From the NCBI GenBank assembly GCA_014190515.1, contig BJGN01000016.1:1-36164 (forward strand): DNA of 36,164 nucleotides, read 5' to 3'. This DNA is from Bacteroidota bacterium (GTDB lineage Bacteria; Bacteroidota; Bacteroidia; Chitinophagales; Saprospiraceae). The notes under the pieces are model-generated. The model worked only from the letters and a program-made list of their open reading frames with translations, was not told the origin of the DNA and searched no databases. The translations under genes and the position numbers were made by a program. This document shows positions 15,886-24,030 of this stretch, in pieces. How positions within the stretch are numbered: the stretch's first letter is position 1; each line of letters starts with the position of its first letter.

Positions 15886-16860
15886 ATGAGCCGATCATTA
15901 GACAATATTAAAAAACCTATAAACGAAGCATTGAATGCCTTCGAGGGTCATTTCCGTAAGGCAATGGAAAGTCAGGTACCATTACTTGACAAGATCACTT
16001 TTTATCTGGTAAAAAGAAAAGGAAAGCAAGTCAGACCCATGTTTGTTTTCCTCTCCGCTAAGATTTGTGGAGAAATATCAGAAGCTACCTTTCGCGCCGC
16101 TTCAATGATTGAGTTGTTACATACCGCTACGTTGGTTCATGATGATGTTGTAGATGATTCCTTTCAAAGAAGGAGTTTTTTTTCCATCAATGCACTCTGG
16201 AAAAATAAAATTGCTGTTCTTGTTGGTGACTATCTCCTTTCGCAAGGGATGTTGCTGGCAGTGAAAAATAAAGAGTATCTATTGCTCGAAATTGTTTCTC
16301 AGGCAGTAAAATCAATGAGTGAGGGTGAATTATTACAAATTGAAAAAGCCAGGAGATTAGATATTGCTGAATCCGTTTATTACGATATTATAAGACAAAA
16401 AACCGCTTCTCTCATTGCCTCCGCCTGTAGCGCAGGTGCCGCTTCTGTTACTCCCGATGTAGAAAAGGTAGAGCAAATGAGGCTTTTTGGTGAAAATATC
16501 GGCATGGCCTTCCAAATTCGGGACGATTTAATGGATTTTGGCGCCGATGATATCGGGAAACCACTGGGTATTGATATTAAAGAAAAAAAAATGACGCTCC
16601 CGCTCATATATGCATTGGCTCATTGTGACAGGTCCACCAAACGTTCCATTCTCTCCTTAATTCGAAATCACAGTGAAAATCCTGAAAAGGTAAATGAAGT
16701 GGTCCATTTTGTTCAACAATCAGGTGGCCTTCAATATGCAGAGATCCAGATGAGGTCTTTTCAAGAAAAAGCATTCGATATTTTATATACCTTCCCAGTC
16801 TCAGACGCACGAAATTCTTTGGAAGATTTGGTGAATTTCGTCACAGAAAGAAAAAAATAA
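15886..16860 (+). CDS. Polyprenyl diphosphate synthase (trans type)
   Basis: A 324-residue protein from the ATG at 15886; an earlier TTG frame start is unlikely because it begins only nine bases after a TACCTTCG box. The substrate-binding GKQVRP holds K47 and R50. The first aspartate motif HDDVVDD has D86, D87 and D90, and the second IRDDLMD has D213, D214 and D217. Two arginines (95-96) follow the first motif. It condenses isopentenyl diphosphate units onto an allylic primer, probably making the long side chain of menaquinone (octaprenyl/solanesyl type), because residues just before the first motif are not bulky. Chain length cannot be fixed by eye. Confidence 0.9.
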   Translation: MSRSLDNIKKPINEALNAFEGHFRKAMESQVPLLDKITFYLVKRKGKQVRPMFVFLSAKICGEISEATFRAASMIELLHTATLVHDDVVDDSFQRRSFFSINALWKNKIAVLVGDYLLSQGMLLAVKNKEYLLLEIVSQAVKSMSEGELLQIEKARRLDIAESVYYDIIRQKTASLIASACSAGAASVTPDVEKVEQMRLFGENIGMAFQIRDDLMDFGADDIGKPLGIDIKEKKMTLPLIYALAHCDRSTKRSILSLIRNHSENPEKVNEVVHFVQQSGGLQYAEIQMRSFQEKAFDILYTFPVSDARNSLEDLVNFVTERKK

Positions 16861-16865
16861 ACCCT

Positions 16866-16873
16866 TATTTTTG
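16866..16873 (+). promoter_or_regulatory. Possible -7 box before prs
   Basis: TATTTTTG matches TAnnTTTG, 25 bases before the prs ATG in the 38-base gap after the polyprenyl synthase gene. No TTG element at the right spacing. Confidence 0.4.
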
Positions 16874-16898
16874 ACAATAACCTTATTCAAACTTTCTT

Positions 16899-17849
16899 AT
16901 GGTTGAAGTAAAATTATTTTCTGGGACTCAATCTAAATATCTGGCGGAAAAAATTGCAGATTATTACGGGCAAGGTATCGGAGATTTAAAAGTCAACAGA
17001 TTCAGTGACGGAGAAATGCAACCCGTTTACAATGAATCTATTAGGGGTGCTTATGTGTTCCTGATCCAATCTACTTTCCAGCCAATGGACAATCTGATGG
17101 AACTTCTTCTCATGATTGATGCTGCCAAAAGAGCTTCAGCCGGATATATTTCAGCGGTAATTCCTTATTTTGGCTATGCTCGTCAAGACCGAAAAGATAA
17201 ACCGAGGGTGCCTATTTCAGCAAAATTGATTGCCAATTTACTTCAGGCTGCTGGCGTAGATCGTATTATGACTATGGATTTACATGCGGATCAAATACAA
17301 GGATTCTTTGATATCCCAGTAGATCACCTAAGAAGTGAAGCCATATTTTTCTCTTACCTCGAGGAATCAGCCGATTTATCCAATGTAATTTTTGCCAGTC
17401 CCGATGTTGGTGGTGTTAAAAGGGCAAGAGCTTACGCCAAGCATTTTGGAAGAGACCTGGTTATTTGTGACAAATACAGAGAAAAAGCCAACGAGGTTTC
17501 CGGCATGACCGTCATCGGAAATGTGGAAGGCAGTGACGTTATACTCGTAGATGACCTCGTTGATACCGCAGGGACTTTATGTAAAGCGGCCGATGCATTG
17601 ATGCAAGGTGGTGCCAAAAGAGTTCGTGCCATTTGCACACATCCCGTTCTTTCTGGAAATGCCTTGAAAAATATTGAAAAATCACAATTGGACGAATTAC
17701 TGGTGTGTGATACCATTCCCCTCCAATTCACTTCACCTAAAATTAAAGTTCTTTCGTCCGCTAAACTATTCTCCAGAGCTATTAGAAATACGCACGAACA
17801 CCGTTCTATTTCTGCCCTTTATGTAGATAAAAAGACAGAAAAATTTTAA
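16899..17849 (+). CDS. prs: Ribose-phosphate pyrophosphokinase
   Basis: A 316-residue class I PRPP synthase, the usual length. It transfers pyrophosphate from ATP to ribose 5-phosphate, feeding purine, pyrimidine, His and Trp synthesis. The ATP/ribose region has FSGTQSKYLAEKIA near the N-terminus, the flexible loop YFGYARQDRKDKPR (90-103), the MDLHADQIQGFF segment (126-137), and the PRPP loop VILVDDLVDTAGTL (214-227). It is followed after 59 bases by the L25 gene, which has its own promoter box. Cytoplasmic housekeeping enzyme. Confidence 0.97.
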   Translation: MVEVKLFSGTQSKYLAEKIADYYGQGIGDLKVNRFSDGEMQPVYNESIRGAYVFLIQSTFQPMDNLMELLLMIDAAKRASAGYISAVIPYFGYARQDRKDKPRVPISAKLIANLLQAAGVDRIMTMDLHADQIQGFFDIPVDHLRSEAIFFSYLEESADLSNVIFASPDVGGVKRARAYAKHFGRDLVICDKYREKANEVSGMTVIGNVEGSDVILVDDLVDTAGTLCKAADALMQGGAKRVRAICTHPVLSGNALKNIEKSQLDELLVCDTIPLQFTSPKIKVLSSAKLFSRAIRNTHEHRSISALYVDKKTEKF

Positions 17850-17875
17850 AAGTCCCACGTTTTTAATTTTTTAGG

Positions 17876-17883
17876 TATATTTG
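17876..17883 (+). promoter_or_regulatory. Bacteroidota -7 box before the L25 gene
   Basis: TATATTTG is a full match to TAnnTTTG, 25 bases before the ATG and after prs. It suggests the ribosomal gene can be transcribed independently. The -33 element is not clear. Confidence 0.55.
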
Positions 17884-17908
17884 TCCTTCATTTTTAAAAA
17901 ATATTATA

Positions 17909-18505
17909 ATGGAAGTAATTGCAGTAAAAGGCGAAAAAAGAGCAGCCTTAGGAAAGAAAGCTACAAAAGCACTTCGCAATGATGGCCGTATTCCTTGTGT
18001 TATCTATGGCACAGGTAATTTAGTTCATTTTTCTGTGAAGCCACTTGATGTCAGATCTGTCATCTATACCCCTGATTTTCATATTTTGAAAATTGATGTG
18101 GACGGTACGAGCTATAGTGCCATCTTAAAGGATTTTCAACAAAGTCCCCTAAAAGATAATGTAACGCATATCGATTTCCTTCAGATTGCCGACGGTCATC
18201 CCGTTAAATTAGAAATTCCTTTGCGTTGTAAGGGAGCTTCTGTAGGGGTAAAATCAGGTGGAAAATTAATTCAGAAATTACGCCGTATTAAGATTAAAGC
18301 TATGGCGGAAAATATCGTAAATGAATTATTTATTGATATCACTAGTATGGATTTAGGTCAATCTCTTAGAGTTCGCGATATTCCAGTACCAAACGGCATT
18401 GAAATTTTAAATAATGGCAGTATTCCAGCCGTTACCATCGAAATTCCAAGAGCGCTTCGTTCTGCTGCAGCTGCTGCGGATAAAGATACTAAGAAGAAGA
18501 AATAA
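17909..18505 (+). CDS. rplY: 50S ribosomal protein L25 / general stress protein Ctc
   Basis: A 198-residue protein of the long CTC type. The N-terminal L25 domain (about 1-92) opens with MEVIAVKGEKRAALGKKATK and has RNDGRIPCVIYG. The C-terminal TL5 beta domain runs to about 180. A Lys- and Ala-rich tail follows. It binds 5S rRNA in the large subunit. The prs-L25 order is a common bacterial arrangement. The nitrilase gene follows after 26 bases, so they probably share a transcript. Confidence 0.95.
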   Translation: MEVIAVKGEKRAALGKKATKALRNDGRIPCVIYGTGNLVHFSVKPLDVRSVIYTPDFHILKIDVDGTSYSAILKDFQQSPLKDNVTHIDFLQIADGHPVKLEIPLRCKGASVGVKSGGKLIQKLRRIKIKAMAENIVNELFIDITSMDLGQSLRVRDIPVPNGIEILNNGSIPAVTIEIPRALRSAAAAADKDTKKKK

Positions 18506-18531
18506 TTAGTTACCAATCTAAATTAGGTAAC

Positions 18532-19311
18532 ATGACTAAAGTGGCTGAGTTACGTGTTGCTGCCGTTCAGTCCAATATAATCTGGCAAAATGTCGATGGC
18601 AATTTAGCTCATCTCAGTAACCTTTTATCTTCTCTTTCCGGAAGTACAGATGTAATTGTACTTCCGGAAATGTTTTCTACAGGTTTCACTATGAATCCTT
18701 CCCTCGTCACGCCCGACGAACAAGAAATTACTTTACTTTGGATGAAAAATATGGCGGCTGACTTTTCCTCAGCTATTTGTGGCAGCATTGTTTTCTATGA
18801 AAAAGAAAAGTATTATAACCGGTTTATCTGGGTAGATGAAAATGGTAATTACACTTTTTACGATAAACAACATTTGTTTTCTTTTGCCAGCGAACACCTT
18901 CATTACACACCTGGTAATAAAAAAATAGTCATTCATTACAAAGGATGGCGTATTCTCCCACAGATTTGTTACGATCTGCGGTTCTCGGAATCTTCTATGA
19001 ATGTACTTGGGCATTACGATGTTTTATTATATGTAGCAAATTTCCCATCGGCGAGACAATATGCATGGGATCACCTGTTAATTGCTCGTGCCATTGAAAA
19101 CCAATCTTATACCATTGGTGTAAATCGAGTGGGTATAGACGGGAATAATCATGAATACGGCGGAGGTTCAGTTATTTTATCTTACGATGGAACACCTCTT
19201 TCAACAGCGGGCAAGGAAGAGCAAATTATTACCTATTCCTTGCGTTTTGACCATCAAATGGCGTTCCGCACACAATTTCCTTTCCTCAACGACATAAAGG
19301 TTTTTGGTTAG
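18532..19311 (+). CDS. Nitrilase-family amidase, probable omega-amidase (YafV/Nit2-like)
   Basis: A 259-residue carbon-nitrogen hydrolase. The catalytic triad is visible: E46 in VLPEMFSTGF, K112 in YDKQHLF and C146 in LPQICYDLRF. The length and the motif PEMFSTGFTM match omega-amidases that hydrolyse alpha-ketoglutaramate or ketosuccinamate, a repair step after glutamine transamination. It is cytoplasmic with no signal peptide. It follows L25 by 26 bases. Its 3' end overlaps the -33 element of the next gene's promoter. Substrate is inferred from the family. Confidence 0.9.
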   Translation: MTKVAELRVAAVQSNIIWQNVDGNLAHLSNLLSSLSGSTDVIVLPEMFSTGFTMNPSLVTPDEQEITLLWMKNMAADFSSAICGSIVFYEKEKYYNRFIWVDENGNYTFYDKQHLFSFASEHLHYTPGNKKIVIHYKGWRILPQICYDLRFSESSMNVLGHYDVLLYVANFPSARQYAWDHLLIARAIENQSYTIGVNRVGIDGNNHEYGGGSVILSYDGTPLSTAGKEEQIITYSLRFDHQMAFRTQFPFLNDIKVFG

Positions 19312-19333
19312 ACGAAGGAATTTGTTATCTTTG
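19304..19333 (+). promoter_or_regulatory. Bacteroidota promoter of the NlpC/P60 gene
   Basis: TTG at 19304-19306 and TATCTTTG at 19326-19333 are separated by exactly 19 bases, fitting the Bacteroidota TTG/TAnnTTTG layout. It lies 18 bases before the chosen ATG at 19352 and overlaps the end of the nitrilase gene. It argues against the upstream start at 19304. Confidence 0.7.
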
Positions 19334-19351
19334 CCCTTTCGGAATTTTTAT

Positions 19352-20005
19352 ATGAGAAATCTTTTACTTTTTACTCTTTTTTTATTATCGCTGACCAGGC
19401 TAAATGCTGCCTTGGCAGTTGATTCAGTATCGATTTCCAGAGACAGTATCGTTTTATTTGCAAAAAACTACCTTGGACTACCCTATCGTTATGCCAGTAG
19501 AAGCCCTGCAAGAGGAGGGTTCGACTGCTCTGGATTTACAATGTTTGTTTTTAAAAAATTTGGCATACATCTCTCTCCTTCTTCTTCCGCTCAATCTTTA
19601 CAAGGTGACAAAATACTTTTAAAAAATGCCCTTCCCGGTGATTTAGTATTTTTTCGCCGAACAAAAAGGGGAAGAGTTTTTCACGTTGCTTTAGTAAGTA
19701 AGGTAGTAAAAGACTCCATTTTTATCATCCATAGTACCACACACGGCGGACTGAGAATAGATAATTTGGTCACCTCCCATTATTGGAGGTCAAAATATAA
19801 ATCGGTTCGAAATGTTCTGCCAGGCGACAGAAATTATACTGCACCAGTGGATAGTATTTTACAGGAACCGATATTGACCGCCAATCTTCTTGCTGGAACA
19901 GAAGATCCACCTTTACAGGATCGTCAGCCTTTTGAAAAAATAAATTTACTCCCCACTTTAGCTATAATGCCTAAGTGGAAGCCCACGGTACTAACCAACC
20001 AATGA
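19352..20005 (+). CDS. NlpC/P60 family cell-wall hydrolase
   Basis: A 217-residue exported protein. An upstream start at 19304 exists, but the ATG at 19352 begins a proper signal peptide, MRNLLLFTLFLLSLTRLNAA, and is preceded by a promoter. The NlpC/P60 papain-like domain (about 28-158) shows catalytic C59 in GFDCSGF, H111 in VFHVAL and a polar H127 in IIHSTTHGG. Such enzymes cleave D-Glu-diaminopimelate bonds in peptidoglycan stems. The C-terminal 55 residues are unrecognised and Pro-rich. No SH3 domain is seen. It precedes adk by 59 bases. Confidence 0.92.
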   Translation: MRNLLLFTLFLLSLTRLNAALAVDSVSISRDSIVLFAKNYLGLPYRYASRSPARGGFDCSGFTMFVFKKFGIHLSPSSSAQSLQGDKILLKNALPGDLVFFRRTKRGRVFHVALVSKVVKDSIFIIHSTTHGGLRIDNLVTSHYWRSKYKSVRNVLPGDRNYTAPVDSILQEPILTANLLAGTEDPPLQDRQPFEKINLLPTLAIMPKWKPTVLTNQ

Positions 20006-20064
20006 AACCAACGAGTTATTGAAACTGCCTGATGAAGGTAATTTGAGTATTTTAAATTTTACGC

Positions 20065-20640
20065 ATGAAAAATCTAATCTTGTTCGGTCCTCCAGGCTCA
20101 GGAAAAGGGACCCAGGCGGCTAAGTTGGTCGAAAAATATGGCTTATTACATATTTCAACAGGAGATTTGTTTAGAAGCGAAATGAGTCAGGATACCCCTT
20201 TAGGTATTGAGGCAAAAAATTATATCGCTAAAGGTCAGTTGGTTCCCGATGAGGTAACTATTGGAATGCTGCGAAATCGTGTCATTTCAAATCCAGATGT
20301 TCCGGGATATATTTTCGACGGTTTTCCAAGAAATATCGCTCAATGTGAGGCTTTGGACGAACTGCTGTCAGAGTTAAATCAAGATATTCACCGCTTGCTA
20401 ATGCTCGAAGTGGCCGACCAGGAAATTATATCCCGCATTTTATCACGGGGGCAATCTTCAGGAAGATCAGACGACAATGATCCAGCCATTATCCAGCACA
20501 GAATAGACGTTTATAAGTCGGAAACTATGCCTGTTTTTGGATATTACGCCGAAAAAGGAAAAGCTTTTAAAATGGACGGAATTGGTACCATTCAACATAT
20601 ATTTGAAGCGTTGTGCCGTGCTTATGACGAAACAACTTAA
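20065..20640 (+). CDS. adk: Adenylate kinase
   Basis: A 191-residue short-lid adenylate kinase. It equilibrates ATP + AMP with 2 ADP in the cytoplasm. The P-loop GPPGSGKG is at residues 8-15. STGDLFRSE and FDGFPRN bind AMP, and SGRSDDND in the region after RILSRG replaces the long zinc lid. obgE follows after 21 bases, the adk-obg order being common in Bacteroidota. Confidence 0.96.
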   Translation: MKNLILFGPPGSGKGTQAAKLVEKYGLLHISTGDLFRSEMSQDTPLGIEAKNYIAKGQLVPDEVTIGMLRNRVISNPDVPGYIFDGFPRNIAQCEALDELLSELNQDIHRLLMLEVADQEIISRILSRGQSSGRSDDNDPAIIQHRIDVYKSETMPVFGYYAEKGKAFKMDGIGTIQHIFEALCRAYDETT

Positions 20641-20661
20641 ATATTTTACCCTAAACCTCTT

Positions 20662-21879
20662 ATGGCTGAGCAAAATTTTGTTGATTTCGTGCGCGTTTGT
20701 TGTCGCTCCGGTTCCGGTGGTGGTGGTTCTGTGCATTTTTATAGAGATAAATTGAATGCCAAAGGTGGTCCCGATGGTGGTGATGGTGGAAGAGGCGGGC
20801 ATATTATTCTGGAGGGAAATAGAAATGTTTGGACGCTACTTTCTTTGAAATACCGAAAGCATGTTATTGCTGATAATGGCGGAAATGGTGGTGATAAAAA
20901 TGCGCATGGCGCCAATGGAAAGGATATAATATTACAAGTTCCACTGGGTACCGTAGTGAAAAATGCGGAAACCAATGAGATCGAAGCAGAAATCACGCGC
21001 CATGGCGAAAAGAGAATTGTCACACCTGGAGGTAGAGGCGGTTTAGGTAATTACCATTTTCGCAATCCCGTAAATCAATCGCCTCGTTATGCCCAACCTG
21101 GTGAAGCTGGCCTGGAGGAATGGAAAATACTTGAACTGAAAGTTTTGGCCGATGTCGGTTTGGTTGGATTCCCTAATGCCGGTAAATCTACCCTGCTTGC
21201 CGCCATATCCGCTGCAAAACCAAAAATTGCAGATTATCCCTTCACTACCCTCGTGCCAAATCTTGGTATCGTTTCCTACCGCGATAATCATTCCTTTGTA
21301 ATGGCCGATATTCCTGGAATTATCGAAGATGCTCACTTAGGTAAAGGACTGGGTGTTAGGTTCTTACGCCATATCGAAAGAAATGCTTCGTTACTTTTTA
21401 TGGTTCCTGCCGATGCAGAAAATATTGCTACCCAGTACCATATTCTACTAAATGAACTAGCCAAATACAATATAGAATTATTGGATAAACCCCGATTATT
21501 AGCCATAACTAAATCGGACCTTTTAGACGAGGAATTGATCTCTCTCATCAAAGCAGAATTACCTGAAAATGTTACCGTCGTTTTTATTTCAGCAGTCTCA
21601 GGTTATGGTATCGATAAACTCAAAGATCTCATCTGGAGTCAAATCAGTTCTTCCATCAGAGACCAGAAAGCTCAGCCTATGGAACTTGAAAAACAAGTGC
21701 TAGTCGTTCCTCATAGAGAATTCAAACCCAATAAGAACAATAGACAGGCTTCTGGTCATAACGAAGATGACTTTATTGTATTGAATGAATTTGATGATTC
21801 CGGGTTCCCAGATCCAAAGAATTTTGAACATTGGGAAGAGGAAGAATCTGAAATTGTAGAAGAAAAACCTATCGATTAA
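20662..21879 (+). CDS. obgE: Obg-type GTPase
   Basis: A 405-residue GTPase. The Gly-rich Obg domain (1-158) carries [12 protein letters not shown] and [11 protein letters not shown]. The G domain starts with the P-loop GFPNAGKS (169-176), then switch [11 protein letters not shown] (216-224) and TKSD as the G4 motif. The C-terminus is acidic. It acts in 50S assembly and stress control. It lies between adk and the kinase-RapZ gene, 21 and 24 bases from them, all plus strand, so an adk-obgE-fusion operon is likely. Confidence 0.97.
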   Translation: MAEQNFVDFVRVCCRSGSGGGGSVHFYRDKLNAKGGPDGGDGGRGGHIILEGNRNVWTLLSLKYRKHVIADNGGNGGDKNAHGANGKDIILQVPLGTVVKNAETNEIEAEITRHGEKRIVTPGGRGGLGNYHFRNPVNQSPRYAQPGEAGLEEWKILELKVLADVGLVGFPNAGKSTLLAAISAAKPKIADYPFTTLVPNLGIVSYRDNHSFVMADIPGIIEDAHLGKGLGVRFLRHIERNASLLFMVPADAENIATQYHILLNELAKYNIELLDKPRLLAITKSDLLDEELISLIKAELPENVTVVFISAVSGYGIDKLKDLIWSQISSSIRDQKAQPMELEKQVLVVPHREFKPNKNNRQASGHNEDDFIVLNEFDDSGFPDPKNFEHWEEEESEIVEEKPID

Positions 21880-21903
21880 CTCCTTTATCCCTCTATCTTA
21901 ATC

Positions 21904-23355
21904 ATGGCATCACCTAAAACTGAATGGGCTCTCGCAGAATTGTTCGAATCCTGGGCCGGTGTGCCTCCTGATCTTATTTTACCCCTGGCCCCTTCCGGTT
22001 CAGATAGAATTTATTACAGGTTACAAAAAAATGATAAGGTCGCTATTGGTACCTATAGCCCTCATGCCAAAGAAAGCTTAGCTTTCTTAAATTTTAGTAA
22101 GCATTTTCACGAAAGAAAATTACCAGTCCCAGCCATTTATGCCGAAAATTTAGACGCTAAAGTTTATCTACAGGAAGATTTAGGTTCCACAACCCTTTAC
22201 AGCTTCCTCCTCCAAAATCAACATCACTTTCCTGATTCTTTAGTTCAATTGTATAAAAAGGTCGTCGAAAAATTAGCGCATTTACAAATAAATGGAAGTA
22301 AAGAGCTTCAATATACCTATTGTTTTCCAAAGGAATCCTTTGACAGAGAATCAATGTTTTGGGATTTTAACTATTTCAAATACCATTTCCTTTTACCCAG
22401 CCAGGTTGGTTTTGATGAGGTTGCCCTGGAAAAGGATTTTCACCAGTTAGCCGATTTTCTGCTTCAAGCCGATAATGAATATTTTATGTTCCGGGATTTT
22501 CAGTCAAGGAATATTCTAATCAGAAATGGAAATCCTTATTTTATTGATTATCAAGGAGGAAGAAAAGGAGCATTACAGTATGACCTGGCCTCCCTTTTGT
22601 ACCAGGCTAAGGCAAATATTCCCAACGATATTAGAGAATCTCTTATTCAACATTACTTGGATACCGCATCACAGTTAACCAATATAGACCGAGATTCCTT
22701 CCTGTCTTATTTCTATGGTTACGTTTTAATGCGAAACATTCAGGTACTTGGTGCTTATGGTTACAGAGGTATCTATGAACGAAAAGCACATTTTTTGCTA
22801 AGCATTCCATACGGACTGAAAAACATACAATGGTTGCTCGAAGAAGGCAAAATTCCAATAGCCCTCCCTGAAATCACCCGCTGTTTACAAGCTATTATAA
22901 AAAGTCAGAAATATGATCCTTATGACAAATCAAAAGGGGAAAATTCTTTATTGAAAGTTTTTGTAAACAGTTTTAGCTACCATAAAAGGCAAATACCCGT
23001 GGAAAGCTCAGGAAATGGAGGTGGCTTTGTTTTTGATTGCCGCTTTTTACATAATCCCGGTCGATACGAACCTTACAAGAAATTGTCGGGAAAAGACGAA
23101 TCCGTTATTAATTTTTTGAAACATTTCAGTGATATGGAGCCTTTCCTCAATAACGTTTATAGGATTGTTGACGCCGCAGTGGAAAATTATCTGGAAAGAA
23201 GTTTTACCCATTTGGAGATAAATTTTGGCTGCACCGGCGGGCAACACCGATCCGTCTATGCTGCCGATCAATTGACCGCCCACCTGAAAGATAAATATGG
23301 TATTGATATAACACTTAACCATTTAGAACAATCTAATTGGTCAAAAGAAAATTAA
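21904..23355 (+). CDS. Aminosugar-kinase-like (APH) domain fused to a RapZ C-terminal domain
   Basis: A 483-residue two-domain protein. Residues 1-330 resemble the phosphotransferase (APH/AmgK-like) family. The Brenner-type loop FRDFQSRN has D198 and N203, with the metal aspartate D215 in FIDYQGG. The usual His before the catalytic Asp is Arg. Residues about 350-480 match the C-terminal domain of the RNase adapter RapZ: FDCRFLHNPG (377-386) and FGCTGGQHRSV (441-451). In E. coli this domain senses glucosamine 6-phosphate and controls glmS through GlmZ. RapZ's own N-terminal ATPase domain is absent. Inferred role: a kinase coupled to amino-sugar sensing for the envelope. It follows obgE by 24 bases. 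Substrate unproven. Confidence 0.87.
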   Translation: MASPKTEWALAELFESWAGVPPDLILPLAPSGSDRIYYRLQKNDKVAIGTYSPHAKESLAFLNFSKHFHERKLPVPAIYAENLDAKVYLQEDLGSTTLYSFLLQNQHHFPDSLVQLYKKVVEKLAHLQINGSKELQYTYCFPKESFDRESMFWDFNYFKYHFLLPSQVGFDEVALEKDFHQLADFLLQADNEYFMFRDFQSRNILIRNGNPYFIDYQGGRKGALQYDLASLLYQAKANIPNDIRESLIQHYLDTASQLTNIDRDSFLSYFYGYVLMRNIQVLGAYGYRGIYERKAHFLLSIPYGLKNIQWLLEEGKIPIALPEITRCLQAIIKSQKYDPYDKSKGENSLLKVFVNSFSYHKRQIPVESSGNGGGFVFDCRFLHNPGRYEPYKKLSGKDESVINFLKHFSDMEPFLNNVYRIVDAAVENYLERSFTHLEINFGCTGGQHRSVYAADQLTAHLKDKYGIDITLNHLEQSNWSKEN

Positions 23356-23371
23356 CGACCTATTTCATTAC

Positions 23372-23914
23372 CTATCGATTTTCCAAAATGATTTCAAATA
23401 AATATTGAATTGGCTCGACTTCAGTGTATTGTCTGTCAACAAAAAAGTGGCAAAGGCACTGAAAATCAACGTATTTCTCGTTTACCAGCGTACTACTAAG
23501 TATTATATTCCCAAATTGTTGCTGCTTCCTTTCCGCTTCATCCAACTTGAAGGGGGGCTTCAAATAGTATCTTTCAATTGTTTCCAATCCCTTTGAAGTT
23601 TCAAAGATTCTTTTGTCGGCCAACTGCTTCTGATACCCGATGGACTGAATTTGATCCCTAAAAAACTCCATAAAAAATTGGGCCTCCAAAAGCGTCTCCG
23701 CATCGATAAACTTCCAATGAATACCTACGCTACTTTGATTTATTAAAAATCGGAGAGATTTATCAACTTCTTTGGGTAAAGATTTATAAAGTTCAAATTG
23801 ATTCAACAGCCAGGAACATTTATCCTTGCAAGCTGAGCTATCAAACCACTCTCTGTAGGCTATTAAAAAAGTGTCATCTCTTTCAATGACAGTATGATTC
23901 AATAATTTTTTCAA
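23372..23914 (-). CDS. Hypothetical protein
   Basis: A 180-residue cytoplasmic protein with no signal peptide and no membrane segment. It is rich in aromatic and charged residues, with a likely helical middle (LDEAERKQQQFGN). I recognise no family or motif. It ends 17 bases from the kinase-RapZ gene in convergent orientation and is divergent from parC across 116 bases. Coding is supported by length, a normal start (MKKLLNH) and amino-acid balance rather than by homology. The opposite-strand frame at 23405-23596 is a shadow. No promoter box was found for it. Confidence 0.6.
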   Translation of the reverse strand: MKKLLNHTVIERDDTFLIAYREWFDSSACKDKCSWLLNQFELYKSLPKEVDKSLRFLINQSSVGIHWKFIDAETLLEAQFFMEFFRDQIQSIGYQKQLADKRIFETSKGLETIERYYLKPPFKLDEAERKQQQFGNIILSSTLVNEKYVDFQCLCHFFVDRQYTEVEPIQYLFEIILENR

Positions 23915-24001
23915 TCCTTAGGGTTATGATATTAAACATGATGGCGTAACAATCCATTCAACCTCAATGTTGCCTCCATTCTTAAAATAGCTTATAAATT
24001 G

Positions 24002-24009
24002 TATATTTG
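24002..24009 (+). promoter_or_regulatory. Bacteroidota -7 box before parC
   Basis: TATATTTG is a full match to TAnnTTTG, 21 bases before the start codon. A TTG at 23970 is too far, so the -33 element is uncertain. Confidence 0.55.
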
Positions 24010-24030
24010 CCTTTTCAAAAGAAATAAAAT

